Origin: Variovorax sp. V93
GTDB lineage: Bacteria > Pseudomonadota > Gammaproteobacteria > Burkholderiales > Burkholderiaceae_C
Assembly (NCBI RefSeq): GCF_041154485.1
Contig: NZ_AP028669.1
Span: 2,108,001-2,172,000 of the forward strand
Direction of reading: 5' to 3'
DNA: 64,000 nt
Below, piece by piece: positions 27,137 through 35,105 of this stretch; the stretch's first letter is position 1; each line of letters starts with the position of its first letter. A program made the position numbers and the translations under genes. The notes beneath the pieces were generated by a model that saw only the letters and a list, made by a program, of their open reading frames with translations, did not search any database and was not told the origin of the DNA.

Positions 27137-27940
27137 TCAGTAGGCCGCGCGCGGCGCGGGCTCTTCGGCCGGCGGCGCGCCGCTGAAGTCGGCCGCGAGC
27201 CTGCGGGCCGCGCCCGCATACAGCAGCACGTCGACACCCACCGCGACAAAGCTGCAGCCCAGTTCCAGGTAGCGCCGGGCCAGCTTCGGATCCGAGGTCA
27301 GCGTGCCCGCGGCCTTGCCCGAGGCCACGATGGTGCGCATGGCGGCTTCGATCGCGGCCTGCACCTCGGGGTGGCCGGGCCGGCCGCGGTGGCCCATCGA
27401 CGCGGCCAGGTCGGCCGGGCCGATGAAGACGCCGTCGATGCCGTCCACCGCGCAGATCTGCGGCAGGTTGGCAAGTGCCGCCACGGTTTCGGCCTGCACC
27501 AGCAGGCAGACTTCCGCGTCGGCGATGTCGAGGTAGTCGGTGCGCGCGCTCCACTGCGAGGCGCGGCCCACGGCGCTGCCGACGCCGCGGATGCCCAGCG
27601 GCGGATAGCGCGTGGCCGACACCAGTGCGCGCGCCTGCTCGGCCGTGTCGACCATGGGCACCAGCAGGTTCCTGGCGCCGATGTCGAGCAGCTGCTTGAT
27701 GAGGGCCGTGTCGCCCTGCACCGCGCGCACCACCGGCTGGGCGCGGTGCGGCGCCACGGCCTGCAACGCGGCCAGCGTCGAGCGCAGGTCGTTGGGCGCA
27801 TGCTCGCCATCGATCAGCAGCCAGTCGAAGCCGGCGGTGGCGCTCACCTCGGCCATGTACGGGTCGGCCATCGAGAGCCAGAGGCCGATCTGCGGCTGTT
27901 GGGTGGCCAGTGCTGTCTTGAAGGCGTTGTGGGCGGGCAT
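27137..27940 (-). CDS. HpcH/HpaI-family class II aldolase
   Basis: A 267-aa enzyme cleaving 2-keto acids to pyruvate plus an aldehyde, using a divalent metal. Motifs: [24 protein letters not shown] (catalytic His and flanking acid), [23 protein letters not shown] (Glu metal ligand) and [14 protein letters not shown] (Asp metal ligand). Relatives include 4-hydroxy-2-oxoheptanedioate aldolase and 2-keto-3-deoxy-sugar-acid aldolases. It sits downstream of the dehydratase and aldehyde dehydrogenase, which suggests dehydration of a sugar acid to a 2-keto-3-deoxy acid, cleavage here, then oxidation of the aldehyde. The tail is proline/alanine-rich. Confidence 0.87.
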   Translation of the reverse strand: MPAHNAFKTALATQQPQIGLWLSMADPYMAEVSATAGFDWLLIDGEHAPNDLRSTLAALQAVAPHRAQPVVRAVQGDTALIKQLLDIGARNLLVPMVDTAEQARALVSATRYPPLGIRGVGSAVGRASQWSARTDYLDIADAEVCLLVQAETVAALANLPQICAVDGIDGVFIGPADLAASMGHRGRPGHPEVQAAIEAAMRTIVASGKAAGTLTSDPKLARRYLELGCSFVAVGVDVLLYAGAARRLAADFSGAPPAEEPAPRAAY

Positions 27941-27980
27941 GGGGTCTCTTCGGTTGGGTGTGTTGCGTGTGCGCCTGGCG

Positions 27981-29450
27981 TCAGTCCAGCTGGCCCTGGC
28001 AGACGTATTTGGTGTGCAGGTAGTCGTCCAGCCCGTGGACCGAGCCTTCGCGGCCGTAGCCCGAATCCTTCACGCCGCCGAAGGGCGCAGCCTCCGCGGC
28101 CAGGGCGCCTTCGTTGATGCCGACGATGCCGGCTTCGAGCGCATCCGCCACGCGCCAGATGCGGCGCACGTCGCGCGAATAGAAGTACGCGGCCAGGCCG
28201 AAGGGCGTGTCGTTGGCCTGGGCCACCACCTCGGCTTCATCCACGAAGCGCGTCAGCGGAACGACGGGGCCGAAAGTTTCTTCGCAGGCGCAGGCCATGG
28301 TGGCGTCGGCATTCACCAGCACGGTGGGCGCAAAGTAGTTCGGGCCGAGCGCGGGCAGCCGCGTGCCGCCGGTGAGCACGCGTGCGCCGCGCGCCACGGC
28401 GTCGTGCACATGGCGCTCGATCTTCTCGATGGCGCGCGCATTGATCATCGGGCCGATCTGCGAGGCGGAGTCGCTGGCCGGGCCTACGCGCAGTGCCGCA
28501 ACGCGCGCGGCCAGCAGCTCGGCAAATTCGTCATGCACGGCCTCGTGCACGAACACGCGATTCGGGCACACACAGGTCTGGCCGCCGTTGCGGAACTTGG
28601 CCGCCATCAGGCCGTCGACCGCGGCGTGCAGGTCGGCATCCTCGAACACGATGAAGGGCGCATTGCCGCCGAGCTCGAGCGAGAGCTTCTTGAGCGTGTC
28701 GGCCGAGCGGCGCGCGAGGTGCTTGCCGACCGGCGTCGATCCAGTGAAGGTGATCTTGCGCACGCGGGCATCGTCGAGCCACACGTCGACCACCTCGGGC
28801 GTGCGCTCGCGCGAGGCCGTCACGATGTTGAGCACACCCGCGGGCACGCCGGCCTCCTGCGCGAGCCTGACGAGCGCGAGCGAGGTCAGCGGCGTGTCCT
28901 CGGCCGGCTTGCACACCACGGTGCAGCCCGCGGCCAGCGCCGGCGCGATCTTGCGCGCGATCATCGCGGCCGGAAAATTCCACGGCGTGATGGCGGCCAC
29001 CACGCCCACCGGCTCCTTGAGGGCGAGCATGCGCCGGCCGGGAACGGGCGCCGGAATCACGTCGCCGTTGGCGCGCGTGGCTTCCTCGGCAAACCACTCG
29101 ATGTAGCTGGCCGCATAGGCGACCTCGCCGATGCCTTCGGCCAGCGGCTTGCCCTGCTCGCGCGAGATCAGGCGGCCCAGGTCTTCCTGGTGCGCGAGCA
29201 CCAGGTCGTTCCAGCGCTTGAGGATCTGCGCGCGCTGCTTAGCTGGCGTGCGGCGCCAGGCGGGGAAGGCGGCGTGCGCGGCATCGGCGGCGGCACGCGC
29301 TGCATCCGAGCCGGAGTCGGGCACCTGCGCGATCAGCGCGCCGGTGGCCGGGTCGGTCACGTCCAGCGTGCGGTCGGCGGCGCTGCACCATTCGCCGGCA
29401 ATGAAGTTGGCGGTGCGCTGCAGTTCGGGGCGGTTGAGGGTAAGGGGCAT
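27981..29450 (-). CDS. NAD(P)-dependent succinate-semialdehyde-type dehydrogenase
   Basis: A 489-aa aldehyde dehydrogenase of the GabD group. Visible are PWNFP (157-160 region), the cofactor loop FTGSTPVGK (235-243), the general base E259 in [10 protein letters not shown] and the nucleophile C293 in [12 protein letters not shown] second Cys two residues on (C295) is the redox-switch partner seen in E. coli-type GabD. In this operon it more likely oxidises the aldehyde released by the neighbouring aldolase than succinate semialdehyde (inference). It lies 40 bases upstream of the aldolase gene and 28 bases after the dehydratase. Confidence 0.88.
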   Translation of the reverse strand: MPLTLNRPELQRTANFIAGEWCSAADRTLDVTDPATGALIAQVPDSGSDAARAAADAAHAAFPAWRRTPAKQRAQILKRWNDLVLAHQEDLGRLISREQGKPLAEGIGEVAYAASYIEWFAEEATRANGDVIPAPVPGRRMLALKEPVGVVAAITPWNFPAAMIARKIAPALAAGCTVVCKPAEDTPLTSLALVRLAQEAGVPAGVLNIVTASRERTPEVVDVWLDDARVRKITFTGSTPVGKHLARRSADTLKKLSLELGGNAPFIVFEDADLHAAVDGLMAAKFRNGGQTCVCPNRVFVHEAVHDEFAELLAARVAALRVGPASDSASQIGPMINARAIEKIERHVHDAVARGARVLTGGTRLPALGPNYFAPTVLVNADATMACACEETFGPVVPLTRFVDEAEVVAQANDTPFGLAAYFYSRDVRRIWRVADALEAGIVGINEGALAAEAAPFGGVKDSGYGREGSVHGLDDYLHTKYVCQGQLD

Positions 29451-29478
29451 GTCCGTCGGCGTCCAAAAGGGGAGAAGG

Positions 29479-31002
29479 TCAACTCACGATGCCGAGGTGC
29501 CACGGCACGAATTCGTGGTCGCCCAGGCCCAGCGCTTCGCTGCGGGTCTGCTCGCCAGAGGCGTGGCGCAGGATCTGTTCGAAGATCCGCTGGCCCAATT
29601 CAGGCACCGAGAGTTCGCCGTCGATCACCACGCCGCAGTTGATGTCCATGTCCTCTTCGAGGCGCTTGAACATCGGCGTGTTGCTGGCCAGCTTGATGGT
29701 CGGCGCGGGCTTGCTGCCGAACATCGAGCCGCGTCCGGTGGTGAAGCAGATCAGCTGCGCGCCGCTCGCGATCTGCCCGGTGACCGCCACCGGGTCGTAG
29801 CCCGGCGAATCCATGAAGACGAAGCCGGCCTGGTCGATGGGCTCCGCATATTCGTACACGGCCTGCAGCGGCGTGGTGCCGCCCTTCATGGCCGAGCCGA
29901 GCGATTTCTCGAAGATGTTGGCCAGCCCGCCGGCCTGGTTGCCATGCCCGACCACGCCGTTGAACTGCGCGTTCTGGCCGGCCGTGTAGCGCTCCCACCA
30001 GGCCAGCCGGTCGAGCAGCTTCTGGCCGACCTCGGGCGTCGCGGCGCGCCGTGTGAGCATGAACTCGACGCCGTGGATCTCGGGCGTTTCGGAAAGAATG
30101 GCGGTGCCGCCATGGCGCACCAGCAAGTCCATCGCGGCGCCCAGCGCCGGGTTGGCCGTGATGCCCGAGAAGCCGTCGGAGCCGCCGCATTCCAGCCCGA
30201 TCTTCAGGTGGTTGGCGCCCACGCGGGTGCGCTGCGCGGCGTTGGCCTCGGGCAGCATTTCTTCCACCGCGCGGATGCCGGCCTCGATGGTCTGGCGCGT
30301 GCCGCCCACCTCCTGCATCACCATCGTGCGCATCAGGCGGCCCTGCTGCAGGCCCTGCGAGTCGACCAGCGCATCGACCTGGTTGCGCTCGCAGCCCAGG
30401 CCCACGATCAGCACGCCGGCCAGATTGGGATGGCGCGCATAGCCGGCCAGGGTGCGGCGCAGCACGTCGAAATGCTCGCTCGGCGAAGACATGCCGCAGC
30501 CGCTGGTCTGCGCGAAGGCGGCCACGCCGTCCACGTTCGGAAAGGCCGCGAGCCGCTCGGGCGTGAAGTGCGCGGCAATGCGCTTGATGACGGTGGCCGA
30601 GCAGTTGACCGACGACAGGATGCCGATGAAGTTGCGCGTGCCCACGCGGCCGTCAGCCCGCACAAAGCCCATGAAGCTGGCGCGCTCGGCCTCGGGCACG
30701 TAGGCCACCGGCCGCAGGTCCTGGCAGAAGGCGGGGTCGCGGTAGGAGTCCACCAGCGTCAGGTTGTGGCTGTGCACGTAGTCGCCGGCCTCCAGGTCGC
30801 GCGAGGCCACGCCGATGACGGTGTCGTACTTCTTCACCTGCTCGCCGGCTGCAATGGCGCGCGAGGCGATCTTGTGCCCCGCGGGAATCTGCGCGCGTGC
30901 GCGCACGCCGAACTCGGCAATCGTCTCGCCCAGGGCAATGGGCGTCTTGGCAACCAGCACGTTGTCGTGCGGGTGCAGGCGAAGCAGGGGGCTGTCGTTC
31001 AT
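29479..31002 (-). CDS. UxaA/GarD-family sugar-acid dehydratase
   Basis: A 507-aa hydro-lyase of the altronate/galactarate dehydratase family. An N-terminal SAF domain (about 1-95, HPHDNVLVAKTPI to YVHSHNL) is followed by the catalytic part: GRVGTRNFIGILSSVNCSAT, FAQTSGCGMSS, GLGCERNQ, GLECGGSDGFSGITANPALG and FTTGRGSMFGSKPAPTIKLA. The conserved cysteines and GGSDGFSG block indicate an active iron-dependent enzyme. Its ATG overlaps the stop of the receptor gene (TGATG). It should dehydrate an aldonate or aldarate to a 2-keto-3-deoxy acid for the HpcH/HpaI aldolase. The substrate is not decided by sequence. Confidence 0.9.
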   Translation of the reverse strand: MNDSPLLRLHPHDNVLVAKTPIALGETIAEFGVRARAQIPAGHKIASRAIAAGEQVKKYDTVIGVASRDLEAGDYVHSHNLTLVDSYRDPAFCQDLRPVAYVPEAERASFMGFVRADGRVGTRNFIGILSSVNCSATVIKRIAAHFTPERLAAFPNVDGVAAFAQTSGCGMSSPSEHFDVLRRTLAGYARHPNLAGVLIVGLGCERNQVDALVDSQGLQQGRLMRTMVMQEVGGTRQTIEAGIRAVEEMLPEANAAQRTRVGANHLKIGLECGGSDGFSGITANPALGAAMDLLVRHGGTAILSETPEIHGVEFMLTRRAATPEVGQKLLDRLAWWERYTAGQNAQFNGVVGHGNQAGGLANIFEKSLGSAMKGGTTPLQAVYEYAEPIDQAGFVFMDSPGYDPVAVTGQIASGAQLICFTTGRGSMFGSKPAPTIKLASNTPMFKRLEEDMDINCGVVIDGELSVPELGQRIFEQILRHASGEQTRSEALGLGDHEFVPWHLGIVS

Positions 31003-31997
31003 CAACCTTTCTCCATCAGTTCCTTGAGGTTGAGCTTGCGGATCAGCTCGGTCTCCTGCTTGTAGACGGCTTCGACGTACTTGCGGTAGTCGGGGCCGTC
31101 CTGGTACATGACCGGCGCGTCGATGCTGTCGGCCACCTTCTTGAATTCTTCGCTGTTGACGGCCATGCGGAACGCGTCGCGCAGCTTCTTTTCCACCGCC
31201 GGCGGCAGCCCGCGCGGCGCGCCGATGCCGTTGGGTGCTTCCACCACCACGTCGTAGCCCAGCTCCTTGAGCGTGGGCGTGTCCTTGAAGCGCGGCGTGC
31301 GCGCCTCGCCCCAGGTGGCGAGCAGGCGCAGCTTGCCGCTTTCGACGTGCGGCGCCCAGGAGCTGCTGTCGGCCAGCATGTCGACCTGTTCGCCCAGCAC
31401 GTCCTGCAGCGCGGCCGAACCGCCCTTGTAGGCAATGGCATTGAACTTGACGCCGGCCGCCTGCGCGAACTGCTCCATGCCCACGTGGGTGGCACCGCCC
31501 ACGCCGGCATGGGCGTAGCTGACGACGCCGGGCTTGGCCTTGGCCTGCGCCACCATGTCGCGCAGCGACTTGAAGGGCGAACTGGCCGGCACCGCGATGC
31601 CGAAGGTCTGGCCCGAGGTGCGCGCCAGGTAGCTCAGGTCCTTGAGCGGATCGATCTGCACGGTGCCGATCTGCGCGAAGCGCGTCACCGAGATGGGGAT
31701 CTGGCCGATGGTGTAGCCGTCCGGCCGGGCCGAGGCCAGCGCCTTGGTGCCGATCATTCCCGAGGCGCCCGCGCGGTTCTCCAGCGCAATCGGCTGGCCG
31801 AGTTCGCGCGCGGCAATCTGGCAGATGGTGCGCATCGAGCGGTCGGCGGTGCCGCCCGCGGGCCACGGGCAGATGAAGGTGATGGGGCGTTCCGGATAGT
31901 CGGCCGCGAAGGCGCGGCCGGTGGCAGTGGCGAGCGCGGCGGCGCCGAGGCCGCCCAGCACCAATTGGCGCCGCTGCAGGGAGCGAGAGAAGGTCAT
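31002..31997 (-). CDS. Bug/TctC-family periplasmic substrate-binding receptor
   Basis: A 331-aa protein with an RR-containing signal (LQRRQLVLGGLG, cleavage near RAFAAD). The Bug fold is shown by ITFICPWPAGGTADRSMR, VENRAGASG-like block IALENRAGASGMIGT, ARPDGYTIG and THVGMEQFAQAAGV. These bind carboxylates and often stand without their own TctAB permease in the family Burkholderiales, as here. An upstream in-frame ATG at 32066 is rejected because it would add 23 residues before the signal. It is the first gene of the dehydratase operon and divergent from the LysR gene. Confidence 0.9.
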   Translation of the reverse strand: MTFSRSLQRRQLVLGGLGAAALATATGRAFAADYPERPITFICPWPAGGTADRSMRTICQIAARELGQPIALENRAGASGMIGTKALASARPDGYTIGQIPISVTRFAQIGTVQIDPLKDLSYLARTSGQTFGIAVPASSPFKSLRDMVAQAKAKPGVVSYAHAGVGGATHVGMEQFAQAAGVKFNAIAYKGGSAALQDVLGEQVDMLADSSSWAPHVESGKLRLLATWGEARTPRFKDTPTLKELGYDVVVEAPNGIGAPRGLPPAVEKKLRDAFRMAVNSEEFKKVADSIDAPVMYQDGPDYRKYVEAVYKQETELIRKLNLKELMEKG

Positions 31998-32100
31998 GTG
32001 TGTCTCCGACGATTGTTGTTCGAGAAAGCTGGGCGCATTCTTCAGTAGACAATCATTGCAATCCAATGAAATAGCGGACTCGCTTCATAGCCCAGAGGTT

Positions 32101-33072
32101 ATGAAGAGAAAAAAAGCCGCACACACCACGATGAGCCAGATCGACCGCGTCCTGCGTTCCAACCTCAAGTTGCGCCACCTGCAGATGCTGGTGGCGCTCG
32201 ACCAGTTCCGCCACCTGGGCCGTGCGGCCGAGTTCCTGTCGGTCACGCAGCCGGCGGTGTCCAAGTCGCTGGTGGAGATCGAACGCATGTTCGGCCTCGC
32301 GCTGTTCGAGCGCTCCACGCGCGGGACCGAGCCCACGCCCTACGGCGACAGCGTGGTGCGTTTCGCGCGCTCGGTGCTGGCCGACTACGACCGCACGCGC
32401 GACGAGATTGCCGCCGTGGCCAGCGGCGCCGCGGGCCGCACCAGCGTGGGCGCCATGGTGGTGGCCATGCCGGTGCTGCTGGCGCGCGCGGTCGAGATGC
32501 TCAAGGCCAACTCCTCGCAGACCACGGTGCTGGTGGAGGAGGGCGACCTCACGCGCCTCTTGCCCAAGCTGCGCCTGGGCGAGCTCGACCTGTTCGTGGG
32601 GCGGCTGGAGCCCGGCTACGCGGCGCCCGACCTCGAAACCGAGGCGCTGCATGCCGAGCCCATGCAGGTGGTGGTGCGGCCCGGGCATGTGCTGGCCGCG
32701 AAGCGCCGGCTGGGCTGGGCCGACCTGGCCAGGGAGCGCTGCGTGATGCCGCCGCCCTGGGCCTCCTTGCGCGTGAAGCTCGACCAGATGTTCTTTCGCG
32801 ATGGGGTGCATCCGCCGACGGACATCATCGAATCGGCCTCCTTCCTCGCGCAGATCAGCTTCCTGCAGCAGCGCGATGCCGTGGCCTTCATGGCGCGTTC
32901 CGTGGCGCGGCATTTCCAGCAGCAGGGCATGCTCAAGGTGCTGGCGCTCAAGGTGCCGATCGAGCTGCCGCCGGTGGGCCTCATCACCATGCGCGGGCGC
33001 CGGCGCACGCCCAGCACGCAGCAGTTGATCGATTGCCTGCGGCGCGCCGCCAGGGCCAGATCCACGGCTTGA
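32101..33072 (+). CDS. LysR-family transcriptional regulator
   Basis: A 323-aa activator with a winged helix LKLRHLQMLVALDQFRHL, then AAEFLSVTQPAVSKSLVEIE and LFERSTRG, and an effector domain from about residue 100 (TSVGAMVVAMPVLLARAVE). The N-terminus and domain style are of the GbpR/PcaQ subgroup, which senses sugar acids or aromatic acids. The frame is open from 31921 inside the receptor gene. The ATG at 32101 is chosen (AGAGG just upstream), with 32131 as alternative. It diverges from the Bug receptor operon over about 100 bases and probably regulates it. Confidence 0.88.
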   Translation: MKRKKAAHTTMSQIDRVLRSNLKLRHLQMLVALDQFRHLGRAAEFLSVTQPAVSKSLVEIERMFGLALFERSTRGTEPTPYGDSVVRFARSVLADYDRTRDEIAAVASGAAGRTSVGAMVVAMPVLLARAVEMLKANSSQTTVLVEEGDLTRLLPKLRLGELDLFVGRLEPGYAAPDLETEALHAEPMQVVVRPGHVLAAKRRLGWADLARERCVMPPPWASLRVKLDQMFFRDGVHPPTDIIESASFLAQISFLQQRDAVAFMARSVARHFQQQGMLKVLALKVPIELPPVGLITMRGRRRTPSTQQLIDCLRRAARARSTA

Positions 33073-33151
33073 GGCGGTGCCGTGGCTTTGCGGCGCGGCA
33101 TCCCCAATTCATGGGTATGCACTCTGCAGTGCCTTCGGAGACCATTCGGAC

Positions 33152-33571
33152 ATGTATTTGCATACCCTGGTCGCCGATCTGCCGCATCCGGACCGCACGG
33201 CATTGGACGAGGCCAGCGAACTGCGCTCCTACCAGTGCGACGAAACCGTTCTTGCCTCGGGCGAGTGGACCGACCGGGTCTATTGCGTGGCGAACGGGCT
33301 GCTCCAGGTGGTGAGCCACGGACGCGCGGGCGGCGCCGATGTCGTCACCGACCTGATCTGCCAGCACGACTTCTTCCTTGGCCCTTCGCTCAGCGAAGAC
33401 CGCTACGAGGCGAAGCACACGCTGGTGGCGGCCGAGGCTTCATCGGTGTACCTGATTCCCGTGGCGGCCATGCGCGGGCTCTGCGAGCAGCACCCGCAGG
33501 TGGCGCTGAAGCTGCTGGGCATGGCCATCGAGCGCACGAGGGCCATGCGCGGGCAGCTCGGGCTGGGATAG
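33152..33571 (+). CDS. Stand-alone cyclic-nucleotide-binding-domain protein
   Basis: A 139-aa protein equivalent to only the sensory half of a Crp/Fnr regulator. It has DETVLASGEWTDRVYCVANG, VVTDLICQHDFFLGPSLS and VYLIPVAAMRGLCEQHPQVAL, ending with the dimer-helix beginning LLGMAIERTRAMR. The DNA-binding helix-turn-helix that normally follows is absent; the gene ends there with TAG. The phosphate-binding cassette is not well conserved, so cAMP binding is uncertain. Start taken at the ATG at 33152 (GGAG 11 bases upstream); the frame is open back to 33077. It may be a truncated Crp-like regulator. Confidence 0.7.
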   Translation: MYLHTLVADLPHPDRTALDEASELRSYQCDETVLASGEWTDRVYCVANGLLQVVSHGRAGGADVVTDLICQHDFFLGPSLSEDRYEAKHTLVAAEASSVYLIPVAAMRGLCEQHPQVALKLLGMAIERTRAMRGQLGLG

Positions 33572-33596
33572 GCGCGGGCCGGCTGCGGCCGATGCG

Positions 33597-33803
33597 CTAT
33601 TTGCCCGGCGGCGGGTTGGCCGGAGTCGTCTGCGGCGCGCTCTGGGTTGGTGTCGACGGCTTGACCGGCCCTTCCTCGCGCGTCTGGGTCAGGAAGTTGT
33701 AGGCCAGCGCCAGGATGAAAACGAAGATGGCCGCGCCGATGCCCCAGCGGAACACGCGCGCGTTGTCGCGTTCGTCGGACTTGACTTGTCTAGAGGGCTT
33801 CAT
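33597..33803 (-). CDS. Small single-pass membrane protein
   Basis: A 68-aa protein with a basic N-terminus (MKPSRQVKSDERDNARV), one membrane helix (about residues 21-40, IGAAIFVFILALAYNFL) and a proline/threonine-rich tail ending NPPPGK. Orientation is probably N-in. It is convergent with the cyclic-nucleotide-binding gene. I do not recognise a family. Confidence 0.65.
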   Translation of the reverse strand: MKPSRQVKSDERDNARVFRWGIGAAIFVFILALAYNFLTQTREEGPVKPSTPTQSAPQTTPANPPPGK

Positions 33804-33889
33804 GCTTGCAACGCTGCGCCGGTGGATCGGCGCGAAGTGTCGGACGGCGGCTCGGCTTCCTGTCGCAGAAAACAGGAGCGGGCGGGCGT

Positions 33890-34150
33890 TCAGGCCTCGG
33901 CCTTGGCCCGCTCGATGATGCCGCGCACCATGGCCGACAGCGTGCAGAGGTAGCGCGCGTCGGCCGAGAGCGAGCGGCTCATGGCGTGGATGAGCTCGCC
34001 GAAGTCTTCGTCCGCCGGGACGCTGCCGGCAGCGAGCCGGTGGCGCGACAGCGCGTCTCGGATGCGGCTCTGCACCTGCACGTAGTCGGCGCGCAGCAGC
34101 ACGCTGCGCGCGAGCAGTACATCCAGGTTCAACAGGTCCAATGCGGTCAT
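33890..34150 (-). CDS. Hypothetical protein, 86 aa
   Basis: A helical, soluble 86-aa protein (TALDLLNLDVLLARSVLLR, DFGELIHAMSRSLSADARY, then a charged C-terminus ERAKAEA). A GAAGGAACATCC site precedes the ATG. The residue mix is natural and no other frame competes over its length. Family and role are unknown. It lies in a run of small minus-strand genes (33.6-34.5 kb). Confidence 0.6.
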   Translation of the reverse strand: MTALDLLNLDVLLARSVLLRADYVQVQSRIRDALSRHRLAAGSVPADEDFGELIHAMSRSLSADARYLCTLSAMVRGIIERAKAEA

Positions 34151-34233
34151 GGATGTTCCTTCACTGTTTCGCGGAACGACCTCGGCCCGGCGTGGTGTCG
34201 AAGAAGATTCGGGCGGAGGCCGGGCGCGCCGCG

Positions 34234-34521
34234 TCAGAGTTGACCCTGGCCATCGCCGGTGCGGTCGTGCACCCAGCGCATCGTCTGCTGCTCTGCGTGC
34301 CGCAGCGCCTCCGCCTCGGTGGCATAGGCGATCTCGTCGGTGTCGCTGGGCAGCGTCTCTTTTTGCTCCGGGCCATGCCCCCGGCCAAGGCACACGACCA
34401 CGGGGCGGTACACGCCCGGGCCCGTGCGCTGCGCACCGTACTTGAAGTGCCAGCCCCGGTAGATGAAGTCGATGCCCGGTTCTTCGGTGCCGCTTCCGGC
34501 GGCTGCGTCCTGCGTGTTCAT
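34234..34521 (-). CDS. Hypothetical protein, 95 aa
   Basis: A 95-aa cytosolic protein with GIDFIYRGWHFKYGAQ, PVVVCLGRGHGPEQKETLP and a helical end EAEALRHAEQQTMRWVHD. The ATG at 34521 follows an AAGGAG ribosome site at good spacing, which decides the start although the frame is open to 34857. Not recognised. The RGW-KYG start and helix at the end suggest a small compact fold. Confidence 0.65.
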   Translation of the reverse strand: MNTQDAAAGSGTEEPGIDFIYRGWHFKYGAQRTGPGVYRPVVVCLGRGHGPEQKETLPSDTDEIAYATEAEALRHAEQQTMRWVHDRTGDGQGQL

Positions 34522-34739
34522 TGCGAATGCTCCTTGGGCGCGGGCACGCCCATCCCGCCTTGCGCGCCTTGCGCGCGAGCGCCGCATCGCTGAGCGGCGC
34601 CACCGGCCGCATGGTTCAGGCCGCGCGAGAAGAAGTACTGCATGGCAATCGAAGGTGCTGCGTAGGAACCTTTCGCATCTGAGGTGGCAGCGCAGACTAC
34701 ATCCAGCGGCCGCGGCAAGATACCGCGCCGCGCACCGCA

Positions 34740-34758
34740 GGACCGGAGGCTCCGGTCC
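34740..34758. repeat. Perfect hairpin upstream of the CheB-like remnant
   Basis: GGACCGGA (34740-34747) and TCCGGTCC (34751-34758) are a perfect 8-bp inverted repeat around GGC. No T-run follows on either strand, so it is not an ordinary terminator. It lies 14 bases before the ATG of the remnant gene and could hide that gene's translation start or be a protein site. Confidence 0.4.
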
Positions 34759-34771
34759 CGCATTGACTCCA

Positions 34772-35096
34772 ATGCCCCCATCGAATCCCCCGCCGTCACC
34801 TGCCGCCGACAAAGGCGAGCTTGCGCCCAGCGCGCTGGGCTTCCCGGTCGTCGGCATCGGCGCATCCGCGGGCGGACGACCTGCTGGTGTCGGACCTCGG
34901 CATGCCCGAGATGGATGGCTACCAGTTCATTGCCGAGGTGCGGCGGCGGCCGGCCACGCGCGAGCTTCCTTCCATCGCGATGTCCGGCTTCGGCCGCCGC
35001 GCCGATGCGCGCCGGGCGCTCGAGGCAGGCTTCAACGCGCACCTGCCGAAGCCCGCTTCGCTCGATGAACTCAAGGCCGCCATCGGCCGGCTGTGA
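34772..35096 (+). pseudogene. Deleted CheB/CheR-type hybrid sensor kinase: first and last pieces joined
   Basis: The ATG at 34772 opens a proline-rich lead and then FPVVGIGASAGG, the exact beginning of a CheB methylesterase domain. At about 34874 the sequence switches, in another frame, to DDLLVSDLGMPEMDGYQF and ends with SIAMSGFGRRADARRA and HLPKPASLDELKAAI, the phosphoacceptor half and end of a receiver domain, stopping at 35094-35096. Family members with this start and end (CheB-CheR-PAS-kinase-receiver) are well over 1000 aa, so several kilobases are missing and the join is out of frame. No product with function is expected. Confidence 0.8.
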
Positions 35097-35105
35097 GAGC
35101 TTGCG

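Noticed and set aside
31921..32100. Upstream extension of the LysR gene into the Bug receptor gene
   Set aside because: The added residues are the antisense of a signal peptide; LysR proteins start close to the winged helix.
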